Positions 1 to 11,560 of a stretch of 64,000 nucleotides of DNA are shown one piece after another. The notes below the pieces were generated by a model that saw only the letters and a list, made by a program, of their open reading frames with translations, was not told where the DNA came from and searched no databases. Both the position numbers and the translations under genes were made by a program. The stretch is from Calliopum simillimum (lineage: Eukaryota > Arthropoda > Insecta > Diptera > Lauxaniidae): the NCBI GenBank assembly GCA_951812925.1, contig OX638369.1, positions 23,279,329-23,343,328 of the forward strand, read 5' to 3'. Position 1 is the first letter of the stretch; each line of letters opens with the position of its first letter.

Positions 1-239
1 GGATAACACTGCTACCCCCAATCCCACTTAGATTTTTATTGAACAATCTTATTGTTAGTTAAAGGCACTGGATTGCACTGTGACGTAAAAAGTTAATTTG
101 ACCAGCATCTTTCCCTATCATTCAAGTTCCGAAAATCCATAAATCTTGCCATGGCAGTAGGAATATTATTTCTTAGGTTACTAGGATGTAAAATCTCAGT
201 ATCGATGTACTGAATTCTGCATCTCAACGCAGCGCAGCA

Positions 240-726
240 AGTACATACCATATGCTCCAGTTGTTTTCAAGTCCTCTCGACAAAGTCTACAGGAATCGTC
301 GTCTACCAGACCCATCTGGTTTAGGTGATAATCTAGTTAACATTGACTAGATATTTTGTTGTTGTATGTTTTTATATCATTTCTGCTGAGGCTTAAAGCA
401 GCCTCTACCCTAACATAATCTGGATTGATTAACTTCTTTGCTTGACGCATGCCCTCTTGAGCTCGCTAGTGGTCAGTAAGGTTACTCACTCTCCAGAAAG
501 GTTTTAGCCCTACTAAAGTACTGGGTGAGCCTTTCTTGGTCAAGCAATCTGCCCTTCGTGCCTTGGTATCCAGATTAGAGTCAAACCATTCCTCTTGGAT
601 ATGACTTGAAGAAATTAAAAACACTTCCAGACTAGCTTTAAGTGTATTGATGGCAGTCAGCCTCCTGCCATGTACATTGTGGGCGTAATTGTCAGTGATA
701 GGGGGTAGTGCAGCTATGACCTGCAA
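240..726 (-). pseudogene. Decayed 3' end of a non-LTR retrotransposon (RNase H C-terminus and cysteine motif)
   Basis: Read on the minus strand, positions about 560-495 resemble the end of a retroelement RNase H domain (ADCLTKKGSPS, then a GLKPF motif where intact elements have GPEPF). After a stop near 466, positions about 322-255 give MGLVDDDSCRLCRE, which matches the cysteine-containing tail (C-x2-C, with a degraded H-x-C half) seen after RNase H in Jockey/LOA/I-type elements. No reverse transcriptase is visible, and the reading frame is broken several times. The copy is therefore a 5'-truncated fossil that probably continues leftward to the window edge. The clade assignment is inference from these short motifs. 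Confidence 0.55.
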
Positions 727-840
727 GTGGTGGCTGCTTGAAACGGCTCTCCAGACGGTTTATTCCGGCTGTAGAGCTGGCTAATATAAATGGGCGGGGC
801 TTGAGGATCCCTTTAAACTTCCCTCCCAATCCATGGTGAA

Positions 841-1860
841 ACATACCTTTATCTCATATCCTTTTTCTAAACAACAACAACTTTAAAGAATAAAGTTCAC
901 ATACAAAAAGTACATACTACAAAATGTATTAAATTGAAAATCCGACTGGAAAACAACAATCAACTAAATGCCTTAGACGCGCATTAATCTTTCAGTCAAG
1001 ACAATTACGAAATTCTTTTAAGTGCATATTCGAAATCATTCTAAGAATAAATTGCAAATTGTTGAAAGAATTAAATTTCGTACCTTAGCAGACCATAACC
1101 ACTGTATTGTGGGTAAATGTAGCAAATGCCATTTAAAATGACTTCAACTTCACTGAACTGTACCACGACCATCATCATCAAAAGGACCAACCAGCATATT
1201 ATAGATACGTAAAGCAAAAGCGATATACAACACTTAACTCGTACTGTACACAATGTACAGTGCACACTGACGACGACGACGAACAAATAGGGACAGGGGT
1301 GCTATTTTGTGGTTTCATGTCGATTATAGCATTGCGGGCCACATTTTTTTATTTCGGTTAGTTGTTGGTGCTCCAACTGCTATTACAACGACGACGACGA
1401 CGACGACCATTACAAGCGAAAATGGCATCGCATTAATGGCATTTTACCGCAGCACTTACAAAGCACAAGAAAGCAACAGTGGAGCACAGCATTATAACTA
1501 AGTACGTAGTTATGTTGCTGAGGAAGCCGCCGAAAGACGTGGACTTAGCCACACATACACGGGCAAGTGGTATGGTGAAAATGTTGTGACTACCGGGTGT
1601 CATTGGGAAGAAAATAACGGAGGACCGACTGCTCTGACGGAAATGTTGCGCTACAGGATGGAGACAAAAACGATGACGAAGGACAATCCGTACCATGTAG
1701 AGGCCAAGGATGAATATTTGTTGTCGACGAGCGTATCGAACGTTAATGGTCAACAAAAGAACAAAACAACGCCCAGGCAATATAACTGCTGGTCAGTCTA
1801 CAAAAATTGGATGATATTAACATAAGCTCATGGAAATAGGATGATATGAGATGAATGGAG
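841..1860. other. Gene-free stretch with short ACG repeat
   Basis: No supported gene. A short (ACG)n run lies near 1388-1407. Small open frames on both strands here have no recognisable domains and overlap each other antisense. The last ~50 bases (GATGAGATGAATGGAG) look like a decayed edge of the following pentamer array. Confidence 0.6.
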
Positions 1861-3172
1861 TTCAGTTGTGTTGCGTTGAGTTGAGTTGAGTTGAGTTGAG
1901 TTGAGTTGAGTTGAGTTGAGTTGAGTTGAGTTGAGTTGAGTTGAGTTGAGTTGAGTTGAGTTGAGTTGAGTTGAGTTGAGTTGAGTTGAGTTGAGTTGAG
2001 TTGAGTTGAGTTGAGTTGAGTTGAGTTGAGTTGAGTTGAGTTGAGTTGAGTTGAGTTGAGTTGAGTTGAGTTGAGTTGAGTTGAGTTGAGTTGAGTTGAG
2101 TTGAGTTGAGTTGAGTTGAGTTGAGTTGAGTTGAGTTGAGTTGAGTTGAGTTGAGTTGAGTTGAGTTGAGTTGAGTTGAGTTGAGTTGAGTTGAGTTGAG
2201 TTGAGTTGAGTTGAGTTGAGTTGAGTTGAGTTGAGTTGAGTTGAGTTGAGTTGAGTTGAGTTGAGTTGAGTTGAGTTGAGTTGAGTTGAGTTGAGTTGAG
2301 TTGAGTTGAGTTGAGTTGAGTTGAGTTGAGTTGAGTTGAGTTGAGTTGAGTTGAGTTGAGTTGAGTTGAGTTGAGTTGAGTTGAGTTGAGTTGAGTTGAG
2401 TTGAGTTGAGTTGAGTTGAGTTGAGTTGAGTTGAGTTGAGTTGAGTTGAGTTGAGTTGAGTTGAGTTGAGTTGAGTTGAGTTGAGTTGAGTTGAGTTGAG
2501 TTGAGTTGAGTTGAGTTGAGTTGAGTTGAGTTGAGTTGAGTTGAGTTGAGTTGAGTTGAGTTGAGTTGAGTTGAGTTGAGTTGAGTTGAGTTGAGTTGAG
2601 TTGAGTTGAGTTGAGTTGAGTTGAGTTGAGTTGAGTTGAGTTGAGTTGAGTTGAGTTGAGTTGAGTTGAGTTGAGTTGAGTTGAGTTGAGTTGAGTTGAG
2701 TTGAGTTGAGTTGAGTTGAGTTGAGTTGAGTTGAGTTGAGTTGAGTTGAGTTGAGTTGAGTTGAGTTGAGTTGAGTTGAGTTGAGTTGAGTTGAGTTGAG
2801 TTGAGTTGAGTTGAGTTGAGTTGAGTTGAGTTGAGTTGAGTTGAGTTGAGTTGAGTTGAGTTGAGTTGAGTTAAGTTGAGTTGAGTTGAGTTGAGTTGAG
2901 TTGAGTTGAGTTGAGTTGAGTTGAGTTGAGTTGAGTTGAGTTGAGTTGAGTTGAGTTGAGTTGAGTTGAGTTGAGTTGAGTTGAGTTGAGTTGAGTTGAG
3001 TTGAGTTAAGTTAAGTTGAGTTGAGTTGAGTTGAGTTGAGTTGAGTTGAGTTGAGTTGAGTTGAGTTGAGTTGAGTTGAGTTGAGTTGAGTTGAGTTGAG
3101 TTGAGTTGAGTTGAGTTAAGTTGAGTTGAGTTGAGTTGAGTTCAGTTGAGTTGAGTTGAGTTGAGTAGAGTT
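1861..3172 (+). repeat. (TTGAG)n pentanucleotide tandem array
   Basis: About 260 head-to-tail copies of TTGAG. From 1876 to 2870 every copy appears identical. Variants are confined to the right quarter: TTAAG at 2871, 3006, 3011 and 3116, TTCAG at 3141 and a disrupted copy at 3166. The left edge is a short degenerate ramp (TTCAG, TTGTG, TTGCG). The unit is not the insect telomere repeat TTAGG. The complementary strand (CTCAA)n has no stop codon in the perfect part and would read as a repeating Leu-Asn-Ser-Thr-Gln in all three frames, but without a start codon. Confidence 0.97.
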
Positions 3173-4336
3173 ACGTCTTGTGAACTAACCCGCACCAGTG
3201 ACACTGCACAAAATGAGTTTTAGCCCAATTAACTGAATATTTAATTATGAATAAAGCGATAATAAAACTTTATACACTTTAGTGTTGCGGTTCAATTCCT
3301 TTTAACACGCCTCTTTCTGAAATAACATTTCTGATGGGATTTGTTGGAATATTCTTGTTTTTGTTAACACTAAAGGTTGTAATCCCTTGCATTATGCATA
3401 AATGTGCGTTAATGATGCACACAACCAACTGATGCTCAGTGTATATAAGTACTTATCCCATTCCTACATTTTATCAGTATTTCGAAATCATCTCTCTGCC
3501 ACATAGCCTGCTTAACTCTTTCTTTCGGCTTTGTCCCTGTGCCGGTCTCGATATTGCGGCATACACCAGCTGCAAGTGAATGCGGTTGTTAATAAATTTG
3601 GCGCTGTTGTCATTTTGAAAATGCTTGAGATTACACACGACTACGATGTACGAAAAAAAAGTGTAAAGTATTGAAAAAAAAAAAAAAAAAAAATGAGAGA
3701 AAATACATTTAACCAGACAATTGTTAAGACTCCGCAGGATTCAGTAAATATCCTCTGGCGCTGATGTTGCTACAGTATAATGAAATCATGAAAGCTTTAT
3801 CACGCAGTTTGTGTTACTTTTGTAACTTTGCTAGTAAAATTATTTTTGTAGAAATAAAAAATTACATTTTTAAAGTGTCTGTAAATATAAATCTTGGAAA
3901 TAAGCAATGTTTAAGCAAGAATTTTTATTCATAAATAAGTTTTTAATAAAAATGTTATCGTTTCAATTTTTATAAATTTGAACTCTTAATTGTGATACCA
4001 TCAGATTTACAAGTTATTCCGATCTCATGGAAATGTGCTGAGTAAACACTGTTAAATATTATAAATTTAGAGTCTTTTCATGATTCATTATCCTTTACAG
4101 TGAACACTTATAGTCTTTGTAAGCTAAACACTCTAGACACTTAATCGCCACAGTTCCAAAGTCAAATAAGTACATAATTTATATTCCAACTTTCAGGCGC
4201 TTATGTTTTTATTTCCCGTATATAATTGGAACCTGCTTCATGGTTCTCGCAACAGTTACTCAAGCTTTTAAACCTTCTTGTAGAAAGAAACCTCTTCGCT
4301 TTTGTATCAGCTACGTATGTATATCTTGCATGTGTT
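3173..4336. other. Gene-free AT-rich stretch
   Basis: No supported coding region. It contains an oligo-A run at about 3674-3693 and otherwise unique-looking AT-rich sequence. Confidence 0.5.
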
Positions 4337-4512
4337 TTAGTTTAATTTTTATACCAAAAAGTATTTATATAGAACAATGGCAAAAAAAGTATTAATTTTA
4401 AACTATTTTGGAATAAATTTCATACATTTTTGGAATAAATTTCAAACTTTTTTGGATAAAAAATCGGAGTTGAATGCCAAAAAAGTTTGAAATCAATACT
4501 AAAGGGAATCAA
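4337..4512 (+). repeat. Dispersed ~175 bp repeat, copy 1
   Basis: This block starts TAGTTTAATTTTTATACC and contains AAAAGTATTTAT, AGAACAATG, TTTTGGAATAAATTTC twice, and GGGAATCAAA near the end. It is closely matched in order and orientation by 11223-11397. It has no coding capacity and no obvious terminal inverted repeats. The inner TTTTTGGAATAAATTTC pieces are themselves repeated. Probably a short non-autonomous element or other dispersed repeat; the class is unknown. Confidence 0.75.
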
Positions 4513-6782
4513 ATGTATGATTTTTATTAGATGGCGCTAATGGATGTTACTTTAACTCATCTACACTAGTGTGCATTTTCTTATTTACTTTTGTTGTTCA
4601 ACTTTGTTTTGCATTTACGTTGAACAATATAAAATATAAATACGAAAATACTTCAATATGAATAAAATCAATAAAAAGCAACAAAACAGGTGAACCTTCA
4701 AAGTTACTTTATCCTGTGTAAATATTTTCTTCTGCTTTCGATGTTGATGCAACATGTTTTTCTTTGCATTTGCCGTCGGTTATTTGCTGCTTTTAACTTT
4801 TATATTCTACTGCCTTTGTATGTGTAAAGTCGGGAGAGTATTGGTCGTTTTTTTTTTGTATTACACAAATCAATAAGTTTGGTTTTATGTAAAGTATAAA
4901 AATATGATGCAAAAATATGTTGTTCGATTTCCGTAAAACAGCCAGATAGATGTTGCATATTTTTCTGCGTTCAAAAAGGGGAAAACATACCAAAGTAATT
5001 TTTGGCAAACATATATCATTCCTTTGCAGAAACTTTTATGGAAAAGTTAGCAAATACTTAATAAAACTGAGCTAAAAACAAGCTTAAATATAACTATTAA
5101 GGGAGAGTTCATATTTGGTTTTAATATCTCACGTTACCCTCAAAAGTGTGCAAAGTTTGTAAACAAACCGGTATCTAACCTGTTTCGATCTACAGATCAA
5201 AGGGAATCAACCTAACAGTAATAGCGCTTTTTTTACAGGTCCGATTCACTTAATTCAGTTATCAACACTTTAATTTCATTGCACTGCAGAATTCTCGTGT
5301 GTTTTACGTGATCACCTGCCATTATGGCTTAATCTTACGGTGTTCTTCACAGTCGATCCAGTACGACGACGGACGGCGCAACCCTTAGTCAACATAATGC
5401 TGACGACTGGTTACCATTTTCAGAATCATGGGATCAGACACGAAATCCTTCTAATGGTGAGGAAATGAGGCTATCTAATCCTCTGTCATTCTTAAAACCT
5501 AGCACATGGAGAATGCAACTCCACAACGAGCGTCCAAGCTCTAACTGCGATTTAGGTGCAAGCCACAGCCACCACAAAACTCCGCGAAGGACTATATCAA
5601 TAGTCAGTAAGAAGATCCAGCAAGCTCAATGCTTCAAGAGGCTACTGACTCCCGTGCTACCAGAATAATCTTTGGTCAGATTTCGGAGCAAAAAGCTACT
5701 GTTAGTATAGCTCTGATCAGCCTGGGACTAATCACACATGCCGATTTATCATGAATTTTGAAAACACGTTTCTTGGTTTATCCTTCTCTTTAAGAAATAG
5801 TCAGCAACTTTGCAGTCAACAGTGCCAGTGCCAATCACAACTACCATTAGTTGCTGCTGAGAGGCAGCAAGATGCTTGCGTTCAGACATGGGACAATATC
5901 TAGCCAACCACCTCTCAAGTTACGTTTTACCTTCGATGGTAAGCTTTCGATTAAACAACATTTACCAGTAATTTTGGCGGTGGGGGATCCGGATTATATG
6001 ATCAGATCTACTGCCACCCTCCAATAACTAGATAATCTCCTTCCACCACCATTTTAGCTACGGAATAAGAGACTATCAACAGACACTTTCTTTTGCCGTG
6101 GACATCCCAACCAACTGTACTGCAGTCAAACTAATAGTTAAGTGCAACAAATTGAGGGGAAATTAATCAGAATCAGATCTTGATAATTTTTTTTGACTAA
6201 CTAAGCATTGCTGATTACGAATTTAGTAACCGTTTTTTCCTATCTGGTCTAAAATTGCCGGTAATGGGGTGTCTTAGCTCTTTTTTGGAGTCTGTTAAAT
6301 TCATTCCTAAACTCTTAACGATTAAGAAGAAATTGTGCGTAATAATTCAACAAATTTTTTTACTCACGTAACAAATTCCCCTGAGTCCCCTTTATAACCT
6401 TGGTGGGTAAAAAAAACCGCTTTTTGAGAATTTGGAAAAATCATGTAAGCAGTTCAGAAAACTATCAAAGGCCTCTTCGAGAAAAAAATAAATTGAAAAA
6501 TAAATAAACGAAATACCCCAATCGAAATTGTTGCTTGAGGGAAAAATAAATTCTTGCTTCAGTGTGTCCAACCAAGTCATCAAGAGTGTAGAAATTGGCA
6601 AGTTGCGACCCAAAACGTCGAAGATCAACTGTTGATTTTTGAATGTTATACAGTCTCTTGCTTACCTTTGCCTTAAACCACGAGATCAATTCATTTACTC
6701 GTTACTTTAGGGTGTAGCTAATTGGCTTGTGTAGTTGCTATGCTACGGCACAGGGTGCACTGAAGTTTATTTATCCTACTTT
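4513..6782. other. Gene-free stretch, possible degraded retroelement at 5340-6120
   Basis: No intact gene. Positions 5340-6120 are richer in G+C than their surroundings and give a frame with RATRIIFGQISEQKATVS, which faintly resembles a non-LTR RNase H region but is broken by stops. Small minus-strand frames at 6392-6689 have no recognisable domain. The region ends at the target site of the mariner element that follows. Confidence 0.35.
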
Positions 6783-6784
6783 TA

Positions 6785-8087
6785 AAGGGTGTTTTTTTTA
6801 GAGGTTTGTTTTTCGAATAGAGATAAAACTGGCATTTTGTGGTCAAATCTGGCAACTCTAATGTCATTTATGTTTAGTTTGGTTTGCCATTTTATCATAA
6901 ACAGGTTGACAAAAGAACAACGCTTGCAAATCGTGCAAATTTATTTCGAAAATAATGGTTCAGTTCGCGAAGTTTACCGCTAGCTCCGTCCATTTTATGG
7001 TCGACATAATCGTCCATCAGAGCAATTAATTCGGTTAACCATGGATCGTTTTCGCACTACGTTTACTCTATGTGATAATACGCATCCGCAGGGACGTCGA
7101 ACAGTGCGCACCGAAGAAACAATTGCCGCTGTAGAGCAAAATGTTGAAGAGGACCCGAATGAATCGATTCGCCACCGTGCACAGCAATTGGAGCTTTGTC
7201 CATCAACTTTATGGAAGATTTTGCGCAAAGATCTTGGCTTGCGACCTTACAAGATCCAGCTTGTGCAAGAATTAAAGCCGCGAGACCATGCAATGCGTCG
7301 TGATTTTGGTGTATGGGCCGAAAATGAGATTGATCTCGATGCTGATTTTCATCGCAAAATTTTGTTCAGTGATGAGGCTCATTTTTGGTTGAATGGCTAC
7401 GTCAACAAGCAAAATTGCCGCATTTGGAGTGAAGAGAATCCACATGAGACCCTTGAGACGCCATTACATCCACAAAAACTGACTGTTTGGTGTGCTCTAT
7501 GGGCTGGTGGAGTCACTGGGCCATACTTCTTCCGAAATAATGCTGGAGAGTCAGTTACCGTTAATGGAGACCGGTATAGAGCCATGATAACCGACTATTT
7601 TGTTCCTGAATTGGATGGCATGAATGTGGATGAGTTGTGGTTCCAACAAGATGGCGCTACATGCCACACAGCGCACGTCACAATCGATTTATTGAAGGAA
7701 ACATTCGATGAGCGCATAATTTCGCGGAATGGACCTGTCAATTGGCCACCAAGATCGTGTGATTTGACACCATTGGATTATTTTCTTTGGGGATATGTGA
7801 AGTCGCTCGTCTACGCCAACAAACCAGAAACGTTAGGGGACTTGGAAGCCAACATTCGTGGCGTTATTGCCGACATACGGCCCCATATGCTCGAAAAAGT
7901 GGTTGAAAATTGGACCTGTAGAATTGGCTTTAGTCGAGCCAGCCGCGGCGGCCACATGCCCAAAATCATATTTAAACATTAATGGCATAAAATTATCCTT
8001 CCAATAAAGCCAAATTGATGGACATTAAAACGATTTTCTTGTGTTTTATTTCAATTCGAAGTTCCATACCTCTAAAAAAACACCCTT
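6785..8087 (+). mobile_element. DD41D (rosa-type) mariner element, nearly full length
   Basis: The element has matching terminal inverted repeats, AAGGGTGTTTTTTTTAGAGG at the left and its complement with one T fewer at 8067-8087. It is flanked by TA at 6783-6784 and 8088-8089, the Tc1/mariner target duplication. It carries one transposase frame on the plus strand and an AATAAA at about 8003, just after the stop codon. The 41-residue spacing between the second and third catalytic aspartates is the DD41D signature known from rosa elements of tephritid flies. The length of 1303 bp is normal for a mariner. Only the transposase stop codon argues against autonomy. Confidence 0.92.
6861..7982 (+). 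pseudogene. Mariner DD41D transposase with one in-frame stop
   Basis: Encodes a cut-and-paste transposase that would bind the element's inverted repeats in the nucleus and catalyse excision and integration at TA. The frame runs from an ATG at 6861 (LTKEQRLQIVQIYFENNG marks the N-terminal helix-turn-helix) but meets TAG at 6981-6983, then continues in the same frame. From the downstream ATG at 7041 there is an open 313-residue stretch. In those coordinates the catalytic residues are D111 (FSDEAHF), D204 (QQDGATCHT) and D246 (DLTPLDYFLWG), all present, with 41 residues between the last two. The second DNA-binding segment (LCPSTLWKILRKDLG) is also intact. A single nucleotide change could explain the stop, so this is a young copy. 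A protein started at 7041 would lack the first DNA-binding helices and is unlikely to be active. Confidence 0.9.
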
Positions 8088-8089
8088 TA

Positions 8090-8440
8090 GCAGGTTAATC
8101 CTGCTTCTTGATGATTTTTATGTTAAAATCAGCCACCTGTTAATTCGTTTAAAAAACCTGCTCTGGTTATCAAAGTATCTTCTTTTGAAATTCAGGTTTA
8201 TCAAACAAAAAAAGCAGAAACTCTCAAAGAATATACAAAAATCATAAAAAAAAATATTTACAAATTATAGTAGTACATGTCATGTATGGCATCTATTTGA
8301 CAGGTTCGATCGTTGCGTGATTTATTTTACTTCTAACTTTTTCAATAATTTCTTGTTTATTTAATTATTTAGTTTCTATTAAAAATATTTCCTTTCAAAT
8401 GTCATGTTTTTTAATATGGAAACATGTAAAAACGTGTATA
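8090..8440. other. Gene-free AT-rich stretch
   Basis: About 350 bases between the mariner and the next fold-back element. I see only AT-rich sequence with oligo-A runs and no supported feature. Confidence 0.5.
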
Positions 8441-9063
8441 ACACAGTCCTGCGTTTTTGAAAAAGTTAAAAAAGTATGAAATGAGAGTAGGTGATTTTTG
8501 TGGATTTATGATCGCTAAATCCGAATATAATCTCCGATTTGCTCTATCACGACTGAAATCCGAGTTATCCTTGGTTTAAAGTGCAAGAAACGCTATTTTC
8601 AGACATATGGCGTACATCCTGAAAGTAGTCTAGTTCACTTTTGACAGCGGCATTGTATAGCCCTGAGCTTCTTCAATAAAGCGTATTTTTAACCTTTTCA
8701 ATTGAATCATTAGTTTCCGAGATATCATCGATTGAAGTAAAGGTATCGCTAATCCCTGTAAAGGACTATATTCAATTGGTATACCTTTACTTCAATGGAT
8801 GATATCTCGGAAACTAATGATCCAATTGGAAAAGTTAAAAACACGCTTAAAAGGGGATGTTTAAGGCTAGTCAACGCCGCTGTTAAAAGTGAACTAGACT
8901 ATTTGATGGATGTACGCCATATGTTTGAAAATAGCGTTTTCTGCACTTTAAATCAAGGATAACTCGGATCTTAGACGTGATAGAGCAAATCGGATTCAGC
9001 GAGCAAAAATCTATAAAAATCACCTATTCTGATCTCATACATTTTTTCATCGCAGGACTGTGT
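8441..9063. mobile_element. Fold-back element FB-A, copy 1 (two arms of ~300 bp)
   Basis: The left arm 8441 to about 8751 is the inverted match of about 8782-9063, leaving a loop of roughly 30 bases. The ends are ACACAGTCCTGCG and CGCAGGACTGTGT. Matching landmarks in both arms include GTGATTTTT, ATCCGAAT, TTGCTCTATCACG, TTCACTTTTGACAG and TTTCCGAGATATCATC. The flanks read ATA on the left and AAT on the right. No open frame encodes a transposase, so it is non-autonomous. A one-armed relative sits at 14229-14511. RNA crossing this locus would fold into a long hairpin. Confidence 0.9.
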
Positions 9064-10614
9064 AATCTGTCAGTGGTAATGTTTCTTGTATTTCGGTCAA
9101 AAAAAGGTTGAATGATGGTTTGTTTTTTAATTAGTTTTTCTTATCAAAATGCGTCCCTGTCAAAAACCCTGTTTTTTAATATGAAAACAAGTCAAACCTG
9201 TCAAATGGTAATTTTTGGAAGTTTTTTTTTCTTGCTTTTTGTTCAAAAAAAAAAAAATAATATGGAGCTGTTATTTATACCGTATGACTGTGCGCTTTTT
9301 TGTGAGTTAAAATTTGATTAAATTTGGTATGCACTGGTAAAAAAGTTCAATTTTGCTATCAAATAAAAATCAGTAGAATTAGCTTTTACTAAAAGCTTTC
9401 GAATAGCATATATTTGCATATTTTTAATGAAAATATTTTTAATAAATCTAAAACCGAAATATCATAAATTGAAAATCCTATCACAAAAAAATAAAAAATA
9501 ATCAAATATTTCTTTTTTTTTGCCATCACTTGATGGCAATGCCCTCAGAAGCGTTCATACGTATGGGGTATTAGCAAGTTCAATGCATTTTAGTGAAATG
9601 CTGCTGCACTTTGGCAAATGTGTGCGCACAACTAAAGTGCACAATTTCCGGCACAAAAACGTCAATTGTGCAAAAATAAAAAAATAAATAAAAATAACGA
9701 TAGATGTGCAGGCAAATATAGTAGTAGTTCATCAAAACTACTACTTTTTTATGTTACTTTGATATTTTATATTGATGAAATGCAGTGTTTTGGCAGCAAC
9801 ATAGAACATGCATCGAGCCCCTCCAATACTCTTATGACTGTGTCTGTTGTTGTTGGAGCTTCAAGTTATAACATAGCGGAGGAGAGTTACTTAAGCGAAA
9901 CGCATACCGTCGCCGCAGCTGAAGACTACGGCTCCTTTTGCAACCCCCAACTGCTGTTCAGAGTAGAAGCAAACTATACAATATACGATAACAGCTGTTG
10001 TTGCTACTTTGGCTCCATTGAACCATGTCTGAGTGTGGTCTTCTATACGTATTAAAAAAAAAGAAAAAATATTGGTTGCTTGCAGCGCATTCAATCGTCA
10101 TCGGCTGGGTGAACTTTATTGTTGTAATGGTTTTGTTAATGTTGCTGCCTCGGCTATTGTTATTTTTGCACCAGTTATTTATTGCATTTTTTGTTCATAG
10201 TTGTTGTTGTTGTTGCTATTGCGCCGATATTTTTAACTTTATTTCCAATTCATTGATTTTTTTCTTTAGCGATTTTCATACAACACAAAAATTGTTGTTA
10301 AATTGTTGCAAAAAAGAAAAAGGAAAGGCAACGGAAGTCGAAAAATATCGAAAATTATCGCAGAGTTTGAAGGCATTAAAAAAAAATATAAAAAATTATG
10401 AAAGGTGTCGGGAATTGTTCAGAACATTGAAAAAATTGATTTTTGCTCTAATAATATTGAAAAATTTCATATACCTATAGTCGAAAAAATAAAATTTTGG
10501 AAAGTAAAATGGATATCTACATGTTGATGAATACCAAAATCTTTGATAAAAGCTGAAAAATGTTTACAAAATCATATATTATTCCAGAAGTGAAAATTAT
10601 ATTTGAAAAGTAGA
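9064..10614. other. Gene-free stretch with low-complexity open frames
   Basis: Open frames at 9666-10055 and 10025-10480 are built from TTG/TTGTTG tracts and oligo-A, and show no recognisable domain or codon bias. I treat them as non-coding. A (TTGTTG)n tract lies near 10200-10220. Confidence 0.45.
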
Positions 10615-11560
10615 CGTGGTATCGATTGAATATTCTTCGTTTTGGCCATGAAGCCTTCGGGTGGTCTCGGGAAAACTTCGGATGTCCCAGAAAACTACTT
10701 CATTAACGTTTGTTTATAGTCCGTTATAGATGTTTTCACTCCAGAATACCTAGATAATCTTCGTTTTGATTATGAAGCCTTCGGATGACCTTCGGGTGTC
10801 CAAGGATATGAATCAAGTAAAGCTTGATTGTATTCCGCCATAAAAATTTTCCTCTAGTATATCAAGATATTCTTCGTTTCAGCTATGAAGCCTTCGGGTG
10901 GCCTCCGGAAACCTTTCGAAAATTAATCCATTCAAGTTTGTTGATAGTCCGCCATAGATGTTTTCACACTATATACCTAGATAATCTTCGATTTGACTAT
11001 GAAGCTTTCGGGTGACCTTCGGTTGTCTAAGAAAATTTATAAATTAAAGCTTGTTGATATTCCATCATAAATGTTTTCCCTCAATTATAACTAGATATTC
11101 TTCGTTTTGATTATGAAGCCTTCGGAAACTCTCAGGTGTCCCAGGAAATGAATCAAATCAAGCTTGTTAATACTCCACCATAGATGTCTTACCTCTTTTA
11201 TATCTAGGTATTCTTCTTATGTTAGTTTAATTTTAAAACCAAAAAGTATTTATGTAGAACAATGCCAAAAAAGAATTAATTTTAAACTATTTTGTAATAA
11301 ATTTCATACTTTTTTGGAATAAATTTGAAATTTTTTTGGAAAAAGATCGGAATTTAATACCAAAAAAGTTTAAAATCAATTCCAAGGGGAATCAAAAAGA
11401 AACTATAATTTTTTAGTATATATGATGCCTTCGGGTGACCTTTGGTTGTCCCAAAAAACTATCAGTTAAGGCTAGTGTACCTAGAAATTCTTTATTTTGA
11501 TTATGAAACCCTTCGGGTGACCATCGAGAACCTTCGGATTTCCCCAAAAACCTTCATTCA
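10615..11560 (+). repeat. Diverged ~114 bp satellite-like tandem repeat
   Basis: A recurring block ATTCTTCGTTTTGATTATGA followed by AGCCTTCGGGTGACC starts at about 10631, 10755, 10868, 10982, 11096 and 11208, so the period is 112-124 bases. Each unit also carries TTGTTGATAGTCC-like and CCATAGATGTTTTC-like motifs. A further unit lies at about 11486 after an insertion (11223-11397) that splits one monomer. Units differ from each other by many substitutions, so the array is old. Confidence 0.88.
11223..11397 (+). repeat. Dispersed ~175 bp repeat, copy 2, inserted in the satellite
   Basis: Starts TAGTTTAATTTTAAAACC and ends near GGGGAATCAAAAAG. It is collinear with 4337-4512 in the same orientation. 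The satellite monomer is interrupted after ATTCTTCTTATG and resumes with TATGATGCCTTCGGGTGACC, showing that the repeat moved into an existing array. Confidence 0.78.

Noticed and set aside
1861..3172. Telomeric repeat
   Set aside because: The unit TTGAG is not TTAGG, and flies lack canonical telomere repeats; the array is flanked by ordinary internal sequence.
5465..5668. Short frame that might be retroelement RNase H
   Set aside because: Only a vague resemblance in one segment, with no catalytic residues visible; left as unassigned.
6392..6689. Two overlapping minus-strand frames of 74-78 codons
   Set aside because: No recognisable family and they overlap each other in different frames; no supporting signals.
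9666..10480. 129- and 151-codon frames
   Set aside because: Low-complexity composition from TTG and A tracts, no start context, domain or neighbour support.
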